From Planctomycetota bacterium (GTDB taxonomy: Bacteria > Planctomycetota > UBA1135), in assembly GCA_027021325.1 (NCBI GenBank), contig JALUUN010000142.1:1-14952 (forward strand): a stretch of 14,952 nt of DNA, written 5' to 3'. Below are positions 1 to 6,791 of this stretch, in pieces. How positions within the stretch are numbered: position 1 is the first letter of the stretch; every line of letters begins with the position of its first letter. Made by a program: the position numbers and the translations under genes. A model generated the notes under the pieces. The model was not told the DNA's origin, ran no database searches, and worked only from the letters and a program-made list of their open reading frames with translations.

Positions 1-6
1 CCCCCC

Positions 7-1074
7 ATGCCCTGCCCCCTTCGCCTCCTCCCGGCCGCCGCCCTCCTGGGCCTGACGGCCGCCTCCCTGCCGGCCCAGGAGGGCCGGATGGTCTTCGAGC
101 GCGATCTCATCGAACTGGGGCGCATCGAGCAGGCGCCCTGGCCGGAGCCCTTGGACTACCCCTTCACGGTCGAGGGGGGCACGGTGATCGTCGAGCGCCT
201 GGACACCTCCTGCGGCTGCACCGAGGCGCTGCTCCTGGTGGACGGCCAGGAGTGGGAGCTGGGCCGGCCCCTGCCCGAGGGCACCCGCGGCCTGGTGCGG
301 GCGCGTTTCGACGGCACCAAGTACCAGCACAACAAGGCCTCCACCATCGACGTCCGCGGCCAGGGCGGGAATCTCCCGGCCCGGCTGCGGGTCCAGGCCT
401 TCATCCTGCCGCTCTTCGAGGTCCGGCCGGCCATCGTCCGCTTCGTGGAGGTGCCGCCCGCCTCGGTGCGCCCGGAAGCACCCCGGCGCCGGGTCCGCGT
501 CGCCTGTACGCGTCCCTTCCAGGTCTTGGGGTGGAAGAAGGTGCCCGTGGGAGGCGCCATCCAGGAGGTCGAGACCGCTGGTGGTCCGGCCCGGGTGGAG
601 AAGGACCCCGACAGCGGCGAGGAGCACCACGTCCGCGTCTTCGAGGTCTCGGTCCTGCCGGACGCGCCGGAGGGCCTGCAGACCGGGCAGTTCGTGGCCG
701 AGACCGACCTCGGACGCGACCTGGTCGTCGCCTTCTACGCCGACGTCCGCGGTCCGGTGAGCTACCTGCCGCCGCGCCTGAACTTCCAGGCGCGGGAAGG
801 GCAGGAGCGGACCATGAAGATCCGCGTGCGGGCCGCCGCGCCGGAGATCGAGGTGCCGCGGCCCGAGGTCTCCTGGGACGGCACCGGCGCCCTCCAGCTC
901 GCGGTCGAGGAGCGCAGCCGCAAGGACGACTGGCTGATCCGGATCACGATCCCCTCGGACACGCCACGCGGGGCGCTCCGCGGTCGCATCCGTGTGCGCT
1001 ACCCGGAGGCTTCAGGCCTGCCGGAAGGGGAGATCCCGGTGCTCGTGACGATCCGGCCCGCGCCGGAGGGCTGA
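7..1074 (+). CDS. Exported DUF1573-like protein with three Ig-like domains
   Basis: A 355-residue protein of unknown function. Residues 1-23 form a signal peptide (Leu/Ala-rich core, likely cut after Ala23 in SLPA|QEG), so it probably acts in the periplasm or at the outer surface. Residues 27-135 resemble DUF1573: an ELGRIEQ stretch near the start, then the hallmark SCGCT (Cys69, Cys71), then beta-rich sequence. Two further beta-rich segments (about 136-245 and 248-350) look like extra Ig-like folds without the cysteine motif. DUF1573 proteins are common in Planctomycetota and Bacteroidota and their role is largely unknown; a structural or metal/redox role for the Cys-X-Cys is inference. ATG at 7 is chosen because it starts directly at the signal peptide; only six bases precede it, so its ribosome binding site is outside the window. 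A 77-base gap separates it from the pilus genes, so it may close an upstream operon. Confidence 0.85.
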   Translation: MPCPLRLLPAAALLGLTAASLPAQEGRMVFERDLIELGRIEQAPWPEPLDYPFTVEGGTVIVERLDTSCGCTEALLLVDGQEWELGRPLPEGTRGLVRARFDGTKYQHNKASTIDVRGQGGNLPARLRVQAFILPLFEVRPAIVRFVEVPPASVRPEAPRRRVRVACTRPFQVLGWKKVPVGGAIQEVETAGGPARVEKDPDSGEEHHVRVFEVSVLPDAPEGLQTGQFVAETDLGRDLVVAFYADVRGPVSYLPPRLNFQAREGQERTMKIRVRAAAPEIEVPRPEVSWDGTGALQLAVEERSRKDDWLIRITIPSDTPRGALRGRIRVRYPEASGLPEGEIPVLVTIRPAPEG

Positions 1075-1105
1075 TCTGGCATCGGCGGCCGGGACCGGCC
1101 AGAAT

Positions 1106-1126
1106 GCCGGGACGGCCCCGGCCTTT
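1106..1126 (+). terminator. Possible weak intrinsic terminator after the DUF1573-like gene
   Basis: GCCGGG (1106-1111) can pair with CCCGGC (1117-1122) around a five-base loop, followed by CTTT. A second palindrome, GGCCGG/CCGGCC at 1087-1100, lies just upstream. The T-tract is very short, so termination is only a suggestion. The structure would cover the alternative ATG at 1104, which is one reason to prefer the TTG start at 1152 for the next gene. Confidence 0.3.
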
Positions 1127-1142
1127 CCGGCCCCCGCCTCCT

Positions 1143-1146
1143 GGAG
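1143..1146 (+). promoter_or_regulatory. Ribosome binding site deciding a TTG start
   Basis: GGAG lies five bases before TTG at 1152. The alternative in-frame ATG at 1104 has only a weak GGGA nine bases upstream and would add sixteen Pro/Arg-rich residues that the family lacks. The TTG start gives Met-Arg-Lys-Arg-Leu-Gly, the usual beginning of an MshEN domain. Confidence 0.6.
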
Positions 1147-1151
1147 CGCCC

Positions 1152-2888
1152 TTGAGAAAGAGACTCGGCGAGATCCTGCTCGAGCAGGGAGCGATCACCG
1201 AGGAGCAGCTGCGCCATGCGCTGGCCCTGCAGAAGAACCGCTCCCTGCCTCTGGGGCGGATCCTTGTGCAGGAAGGGGCTGTGGACGAGACCACGGTGGC
1301 GCGCGCCCTGGCCGCCCAGGCGCGCCTGCCCTTCGTGAACCTGGAGGGCCGCCGGCCGCCGGAGTCCCTGACCGGTCTCATCGACGGCGCCGTCGCCTGG
1401 GAGCTCGAGGCCCTGCCCGTGGCGCGCAAGGAGGGGCGCCTGGTGGTGGCCCTCGACGATCCGGCACGGGTCGCCGCCCTGGACAACCTGCGCTTCCTCC
1501 TGGACGAGGAACTGGTCCCGGCCCTGACCAGCCCGGGGGCCCTGCGCCGCTGCCTGGAAGAGATCTACGGCCCGGCACCCGACCAGGCGGCGGCCGGCGC
1601 GGCGGCCGGGGAGGATTCGCAGGCCGGCGAGCGGCGCGAATCGCCGGTCGTCCGCCTGGTGCAGCGGATGTTCGACGAGGCCGTTCAGGGGCGGGCCTCG
1701 GACATCCACATCGAACCCTTTGCCACCCGCTGCCGCATCCGTTACCGGATCGACGGTACCCTTCATGTCGCAGCGGAGCACCCGATCGACGTGTACCCGC
1801 CGCTCATGAGCCACCTGAAGGTGAGCGCCGGACTCGACATCGCCGAGAAGCGCAAGCCCCAGGACGGCCGCATCGAGACCGAGGCCGCCGGCCGGAGCCT
1901 GGACGTGCGGACCTCGATCCTGCCTACGAACCACGGCGAGACCTGCGTCATGCGCCTTCTCGACCGGGAGGCGAATCTCATCCCCCTGGCCGACCTGGGC
2001 ATGAACCCGGCCTGCCTGCAGTGGTTCGAACGGATCATCGAACGGCCGAACGGGATCTTCCTGGTCACCGGACCGACCGGCAGTGGCAAGACCACGACCC
2101 TGTACGCCGCCTTGCAGACCCTGAACCGGGCGGACAAGAAGATCCTCACCGTCGAGGATCCGGTCGAGTACCGGATCAAGGGCATCAACCAGGTCCAGGT
2201 CAATCCCCAGATCGGCCTGGGTTTCGCCCGGGTGCTCCGGGCCTTCCTGCGGCAGGCGCCGAACGTGGTCCTGGTCGGGGAGATCCGCGACCGGGAGACT
2301 GCCGAAACCGCGATCCAGGCCTCCCTCACCGGCCACCTCGTGTTCAGCACGGTGCACACGAACGACGCGCCCTCGGCCGTGACCCGGCTCCTGGACATGG
2401 GCGTTCCGCCCTTCCTCATCGCCACCTCCCTGCAGGGGGTTCTGGCCCAGCGCCTGGTCCGGACCCTGTGTCCGGCCTGCAAAGCGGAGGAGGAGGCCAC
2501 CCGCCTGGAACGCCGGATCCTGGAGCTGCCCGAGGGGGCACGGCTCTTCCACCCGCGCGGCTGCCGCGAGTGCACCCGAACGGGCTACCGCGGCCGGGTG
2601 GGGGTCTACGAGTACCTGGAGATGGCGGAATCCCTGCGCGAGGTTCTCTTTCGCAAGGGGGATCCGGCCGAGTTCCGGCAGCGGGCCGCCGCTTCCGGCC
2701 TCTGGGTTCCCCTGATCGAGGACGTCCGCGGCAAGGTGCTGGCAGGACTTACGACGGTCCAGGAGCTCCTGCGCGTGACCCGGGTGGACCGGGCCGAGGA
2801 GCCCGCCGAAGAGGAGGGGAGCCCGGTGGCGGCGGCGGCCCCGCCGGCGGCCGGGGCAACCGAGGAACCAGGCAAGGAACAGGCATGA
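1152..2888 (+). CDS. PilB/GspE-family pilus assembly or secretion ATPase (first copy)
   Basis: A 578-residue cytoplasmic hexameric ATPase of the type that powers type IV pilus extension or type II secretion. Residues 4-56 match the MshEN cyclic-di-GMP-binding pattern: two 24-residue motifs (4-27 and 33-56, each with LG, Gly, Leu and a final Gln) separated by five residues. The ATPase core has Walker A GPTGSGKTT (307-315, Lys313), a Walker B region ending at Glu377, the TVHTND histidine box, and zinc-binding cysteine pairs Cys440/443 and Cys471/474. Just before Walker B the family's usual Asp-Pro-Asp is Ala369-Pro370-Asn371, unlike the second copy. A Glu/Ala/Pro-rich tail of about 30 residues ends the protein. 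The stop overlaps the pilT start (ATGA), indicating translational coupling. Sequence alone does not decide between PilB and GspE; pilT next door favours a pilus role. Confidence 0.93.
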   Translation: MRKRLGEILLEQGAITEEQLRHALALQKNRSLPLGRILVQEGAVDETTVARALAAQARLPFVNLEGRRPPESLTGLIDGAVAWELEALPVARKEGRLVVALDDPARVAALDNLRFLLDEELVPALTSPGALRRCLEEIYGPAPDQAAAGAAAGEDSQAGERRESPVVRLVQRMFDEAVQGRASDIHIEPFATRCRIRYRIDGTLHVAAEHPIDVYPPLMSHLKVSAGLDIAEKRKPQDGRIETEAAGRSLDVRTSILPTNHGETCVMRLLDREANLIPLADLGMNPACLQWFERIIERPNGIFLVTGPTGSGKTTTLYAALQTLNRADKKILTVEDPVEYRIKGINQVQVNPQIGLGFARVLRAFLRQAPNVVLVGEIRDRETAETAIQASLTGHLVFSTVHTNDAPSAVTRLLDMGVPPFLIATSLQGVLAQRLVRTLCPACKAEEEATRLERRILELPEGARLFHPRGCRECTRTGYRGRVGVYEYLEMAESLREVLFRKGDPAEFRQRAAASGLWVPLIEDVRGKVLAGLTTVQELLRVTRVDRAEEPAEEEGSPVAAAAPPAAGATEEPGKEQA

Positions 2889-3961
2889 GCAGCATCCCGG
2901 CGGGTAGCCGTCTCGATCAGTGGTTGAAGGCCGTCGCGGCCGACAACGCCTCCGACCTCCATCTGCGCGCCGGACTGCCACCGGTGTACCGGGTCTCCGG
3001 GCACCTGCAGCCCATGGACCCGCAGCCGGTCACGGCCGAGGAACTGCACGGCCTGTGCCTGGAGCTCGTTCCCGAGCGCAAGCGCCAGGAGCTGGAGGAC
3101 ACGGGCAGTGCCGACTTCGCCTTCGGCCACGACCGCGACCGCTACCGGGCCAGCGTCTTCCGCCAGCGCGGGACCTATGCCCTGGTCGTGCGCCGCATTC
3201 CGACGGACATGATGAGCTTCGAGGAGATCGGCGCGCCCCCGGTGATGAAGGCCCTGGCGCAGCTGCCGCGTGGCTTGATCCTGGTGACCGGCCCCACGGG
3301 AAGCGGCAAGACCACGACCCTGACCGCCCTGGTGCACGAGATCAACGTGACCCGGGCGGAGCATATCGTCACCCTGGAGGATCCCATCGAGTTCTTCCAC
3401 GAGTCGCGCAAGTCCGTGGTCACCCAGCGCGAGATCGGCGAGGACACGACCTCCTTCGCCGAGGCCCTGCGCCGGGTCCTGCGCCAGGACCCCGATGTCA
3501 TCCTCCTGGGCGAGATGCGCGATCTGGAAACCACTTCGGCGGCGATTACTGCGGCCGAGACCGGTCACCTGGTCATGGGGACCCTGCACACCACGGGCGC
3601 GGCCCGCACCGTGGACCGGATCATCGATCAGTATCCCGAGAATGCCAAGGAACAGGTGCGGGCGCAGCTGGCCGTCAGCCTGCAGGCGGTGATCTCCCAG
3701 GTTCTGGTGCCGCGGGCCGATGGCAAGGGCCGGGTCGCCGCCTTCGAGGTGATGGTGCGCAACAGCGCCATCGAGAACCACGTCCGCAAGGGGGAGACCT
3801 TCAAGATCACCTCGGTGATGCAGACCCAGCGGCGTCTCGGCATGCAGCTCCTGGACGACCATCTCCTGGAGCTGGTCCAGGCCGGCACCATCACCAAGGA
3901 GGCTGCCCTGTCCTACGCCCAGATGCCTTCCGACCTCGCCGGGCGCCTGGGGATGACCTGA
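2885..3961 (+). CDS. pilT: PilT-family twitching motility (pilus retraction) ATPase
   Basis: A 358-residue protein of the usual PilT length. PilT hexamers drive pilus depolymerisation, and hence twitching and DNA uptake, at the cytoplasmic face of the pilus base. The N-terminal PAS-like domain carries ASDLHLRAG, typical of PilT. Walker A is GPTGSGKTT (136-144, Lys142), Walker B is DPDVILLGE (Glu210), and the histidine box GTLHTT follows; there is no zinc-binding cysteine cluster, as expected for PilT rather than PilB. The C-terminal AIRNLIRE motif, needed for retraction in studied PilT proteins, is altered here to AIENHVRK (295-302). The ATG overlaps the previous stop by four bases and has AAGGA six bases upstream (2874-2878). 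PilU is an alternative identity, but the single copy and the position between two PilB genes favour PilT. Confidence 0.96.
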   Translation: MSSIPAGSRLDQWLKAVAADNASDLHLRAGLPPVYRVSGHLQPMDPQPVTAEELHGLCLELVPERKRQELEDTGSADFAFGHDRDRYRASVFRQRGTYALVVRRIPTDMMSFEEIGAPPVMKALAQLPRGLILVTGPTGSGKTTTLTALVHEINVTRAEHIVTLEDPIEFFHESRKSVVTQREIGEDTTSFAEALRRVLRQDPDVILLGEMRDLETTSAAITAAETGHLVMGTLHTTGAARTVDRIIDQYPENAKEQVRAQLAVSLQAVISQVLVPRADGKGRVAAFEVMVRNSAIENHVRKGETFKITSVMQTQRRLGMQLLDDHLLELVQAGTITKEAALSYAQMPSDLAGRLGMT

Positions 3962-3981
3962 TCCCGAGCGGACCGCTCCCC

Positions 3982-5625
3982 ATGCCCGTTCCCGACCCGC
4001 GCCGCATCGGTGAGATCCTGATCGAGGCCGGCGCCCTGCGCCAGGGCCAGCTGCAGGCGGCCCTGGCCGAGCAGCGGCGTTCGGGGGGGAAGCTCGGGCA
4101 GATCCTGCTGGAGCGGGGCAGCATCACGCCGGAGGATCTGGCGCGGGCCCTCGCCGCGCAGAAGGGCCTGCCTTTCCTGGAGGCCGGGAGCCTGCAGCCC
4201 GAGGAGGAGGTCCTGGGACTGGTGGACGCTGCCACCGCCCGCGCCTTCGGCGTCCTGCCCCTGCGCATCGAGGGCGAAGATCTCCTGCTGGCGGTTGCCG
4301 ACCCCGATGCCCTGCCGCTCCTCGGAGACCTGGGCGGCTTGACCGGCCGCCGCTTGCGGCCGCTCCTGGCCGAGGCCGGCGCCCTGGCCGAGGCCGTGGA
4401 CCGGAGCTACCGACGCCACGAGGAGGCCGCCCGGGAGCGCGGCGCCGCCGAGGCCGAGGCGGGTGAGTCGGCGCCGATCGTCCGGCTCCTGGAATCCATC
4501 CTGGTGCGGGCGGTGCGGGACCGGGCGGCCGACATCCACTTCGAGCCCTACCAGGGGGAGTTCCGCATCCGCATGCGGGTGGACGGCGTCCTCTATGAGG
4601 TGGATCCGCCGCCTGCGCACCTGGCGCCGGCCATCGTCTCGCGCATCAAGGTCCTGGCGAACCTGGACATTTCCGAGACCCGCATGCCCCAGGACGGGCG
4701 TATCGAGATGCAGGTGGACGGCCGGCCGGTGGACCTTCGCGTCAGCACCGTCCCGATCCAGGGGGGAGAGAGTGTGGTCCTGCGCATCCTGGACCGCGCC
4801 AACCTGAAGCTCGACCTGCGCGAGCTGGGACTCCTGCCCGGGGAACTCCAGCTCCTGGAACGCTTCATCCACCTGCCCCACGGCATCATCCTGGTCACCG
4901 GCCCGACCGGGAGCGGCAAGACCACCACCCTCTACAGCCTCCTGAACACGGTCAACGAGCCGGAGCGCAAGATCCTGACCGTGGAGGATCCGGTGGAGTA
5001 CGACCTGGAAGGCATCGTCCAGATTCCGGTGAACGACGCCATCGGCGTGACCTACGCCCGGGTGCTGCGGACCATGTTGCGCCAGGACCCCGACATCATC
5101 CTGGTGGGGGAGATCCGGGATCCGGAGACCGCCCGTATCGCCGTCGAGGCCTCCCTCACCGGTCACCTGGTCCTCAGCACTCTGCACACCAACGACGCTC
5201 CCTCGACGGTGACGCGCATGGTGGATCTCGGGGTGGAGCCCTTCCTCCTGGCCGCCACCCTGGAGGGCATCGTCGCCCAGCGGCTGGTACGCTGCGTCTG
5301 CCGCCACTGTCCCGAGCCCTACACGCCTTCGGAGCGGGCGCTGGAGCGGGCCGGGCTGCCGCCGGACACGAGCTTCACCCGCGGGCGCGGCTGCGAGGAA
5401 TGCCACTTCACGGGTTACTCCGGACGCACGGCGATCTACGAGATCCTCCCCATGGATGAGTCCATCCGCGAGCAGTTCCTCCAGGATCCGAGCACGCTGG
5501 TGCTGCGCGAGGCGGCGCGCGGCCGCGGCCTCGTGACCCTGCGCGAGCGCGGTCTGGCCCTGGCCCGCGAGGGGCGCACGACCCTCGAGGAGGTCCTGCG
5601 CGAGACCCAGGGGGAGAGCGCCTGA
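3982..5625 (+). CDS. pilB: PilB-type pilus extension ATPase (second copy)
   Basis: A 547-residue paralogue of the first ATPase. Residues 8-31 and 37-60 again give the 24-5-24 MshEN pattern with LG/IG, Gly, Leu and Gln in register, so cyclic-di-GMP binding is predicted. The core is canonical: Walker A GPTGSGKTT (307-315, Lys313), DPD at 369-371 leading to Walker B Glu377, histidine box STLHTND, and zinc cysteines Cys440/443 and Cys471/474. These positions are identical in number to those of the first copy. It lies one base from pilC, the usual PilB-PilC pairing, which makes it the better candidate for the extension motor; GspE of a type II-like system remains possible. The ATG follows pilT by 20 bases, and the ribosome binding site is weak, with a small GAGCG/CGCTC inverted repeat (3966-3978) in the gap. 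Confidence 0.95.
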   Translation: MPVPDPRRIGEILIEAGALRQGQLQAALAEQRRSGGKLGQILLERGSITPEDLARALAAQKGLPFLEAGSLQPEEEVLGLVDAATARAFGVLPLRIEGEDLLLAVADPDALPLLGDLGGLTGRRLRPLLAEAGALAEAVDRSYRRHEEAARERGAAEAEAGESAPIVRLLESILVRAVRDRAADIHFEPYQGEFRIRMRVDGVLYEVDPPPAHLAPAIVSRIKVLANLDISETRMPQDGRIEMQVDGRPVDLRVSTVPIQGGESVVLRILDRANLKLDLRELGLLPGELQLLERFIHLPHGIILVTGPTGSGKTTTLYSLLNTVNEPERKILTVEDPVEYDLEGIVQIPVNDAIGVTYARVLRTMLRQDPDIILVGEIRDPETARIAVEASLTGHLVLSTLHTNDAPSTVTRMVDLGVEPFLLAATLEGIVAQRLVRCVCRHCPEPYTPSERALERAGLPPDTSFTRGRGCEECHFTGYSGRTAIYEILPMDESIREQFLQDPSTLVLREAARGRGLVTLRERGLALAREGRTTLEEVLRETQGESA

Positions 5626-5626
5626 G

Positions 5627-6787
5627 ATGGCGGCCCGCATCCAGCGCCAGATTCCCGCCGCCCGGCAGCGCCGTCCGGCCCCGGGCCGCGGCCGCCCGTC
5701 GGCCGCTCCCTCCGGGGGCGGCCGGCGCCGCAGCCGGCGCAGGGTGCCCCTGAAGCACCTGGTGCAGTTCACCCGCCTGCTCGCCACCCTGACCGAGGCG
5801 GGCCTGCCGGTGCTCCGCAACCTCAAGATCCTCAGCGAGCAGTGGCCGCCGGGCCGCTTCCGGGACACGATCCTGGACACGGCCGAACTCGTTGAGGAGG
5901 GCCAGACCCTGTCCGAGGCCTTCGCCGCCCACCCCGAGGTCTTCGACGAGCTGTATGTGAACATGGCCCGCGCCGGCGAGGCGGGCGGTGTTCTGGACCA
6001 GGTCATGAACCGCCTCGCGGAGTTCATGGAGCGCAGCCAGCGCATCCGCGACCGCACGCGCTCGGCCCTGATCTACCCGACGGTCATCTTCTTCGTCGCC
6101 GGCGCCGTCATCTCGGCTCTCATGATCTTCGTGATCCCGGAGTTCAAGAAGCTCTTCGACGAGATGGGCGTACCCATGCCGGGCATCACCCAGGCCCTCA
6201 TGGACTTCAGCGCCTCGGTCCGCGACTGGTGGTTCCTGTACATCGGCCTGCCGGTCGGGATCTTCGTCCTGTGGCAGCTCCTGTACCTGCGCAGCTACGG
6301 CTTCCGGCGCTGGAACCACTCCTGGTGGCTCAAGCTTCCGACCCTCGGGCGTCTCGGGCGTCTCGGCCAGGTGTCGCGCTTCGCCTCCACCTTCGGCACC
6401 CTCATCGCCAGCGGCGTGCCGCACCTGCGGGCCTTCGAGATCGTCCGCGGCTCGCTCACCAACGAGGTCTACCGCGAGGCCATCGACGAGGTGCAGGAGG
6501 AGGTCCGGGAAGGCGAGGCCATCGCCACGGCCCTGGGCGGGACCGGGCTGTTCGACGACGTCGTGGTCTCCATGGTCGAGGTCGGTGAGGAGACCGGCGA
6601 GCTCGACCGCATGTGCCTGCGGGTCGGTGCCAACTACGAGGAGAACTACAACCGCACCCTGGACGTGGTCCTGCGCCTCCTCGAGCCGATCATGCTGGTC
6701 TTCATGGCGCTGGTCGTGGGCTTCATTGCCCTGGCCCTGTTCATGCCGATCTTCAAGATGCTGCCGAACCTCGGCTCCCTGGCCTGA
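5627..6787 (+). CDS. pilC: PilC/GspF inner-membrane platform protein
   Basis: A 386-residue polytopic membrane protein that forms the platform on which PilB and PilT act to add or remove pilin subunits. Two GspF (T2SSF) domains are seen at about 42-148 and 242-348, each starting with the typical Phe-X-X-X-Leu...Gly-Val/Leu-Pro pattern and containing an AGEAGG or EVGEETGEL signature. Transmembrane helices lie near 149-168, 202-222 and 349-376. The first 39 residues hold 13 arginines and much Pro/Gly, replacing the folded N-terminal region many PilC proteins have. The ATG at 5627 is one base after the pilB stop (TGA-G-ATG), with GGAG about ten bases upstream. Confidence 0.95.
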   Translation: MAARIQRQIPAARQRRPAPGRGRPSAAPSGGGRRRSRRRVPLKHLVQFTRLLATLTEAGLPVLRNLKILSEQWPPGRFRDTILDTAELVEEGQTLSEAFAAHPEVFDELYVNMARAGEAGGVLDQVMNRLAEFMERSQRIRDRTRSALIYPTVIFFVAGAVISALMIFVIPEFKKLFDEMGVPMPGITQALMDFSASVRDWWFLYIGLPVGIFVLWQLLYLRSYGFRRWNHSWWLKLPTLGRLGRLGQVSRFASTFGTLIASGVPHLRAFEIVRGSLTNEVYREAIDEVQEEVREGEAIATALGGTGLFDDVVVSMVEVGEETGELDRMCLRVGANYEENYNRTLDVVLRLLEPIMLVFMALVVGFIALALFMPIFKMLPNLGSLA

Positions 6788-6791
6788 GGCC

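Noticed and set aside
1077..1095. Possible sigma-54 promoter (TGGCAT at 1077-1082) before the pilus block
   Set aside because: The -24-like GG is present, but no TTGC with GC at the required spacing follows.
252..1151. Upstream extension of the first ATPase frame through the DUF1573-like gene
   Set aside because: The frame happens to stay open, but the translated sequence is Gly/Arg/Pro/Ala-rich noise, and the family N-terminus begins at the TTG at 1152.
999..2981. 660-codon open frame on the minus strand opposite the first ATPase
   Set aside because: It is a GC-driven mirror of a real gene; its translation has no recognisable motif and it spans a gene boundary. The same applies to minus-strand frames at 3913-6057, 8129-10372 and 12933-14882.
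2317..5165. Near-identical DNA stretches between the two PilB-like genes (for example a 16-base match around the histidine box)
   Set aside because: They encode conserved ATPase motifs and are explained by protein conservation and shared codon bias; they are not separate repeats.
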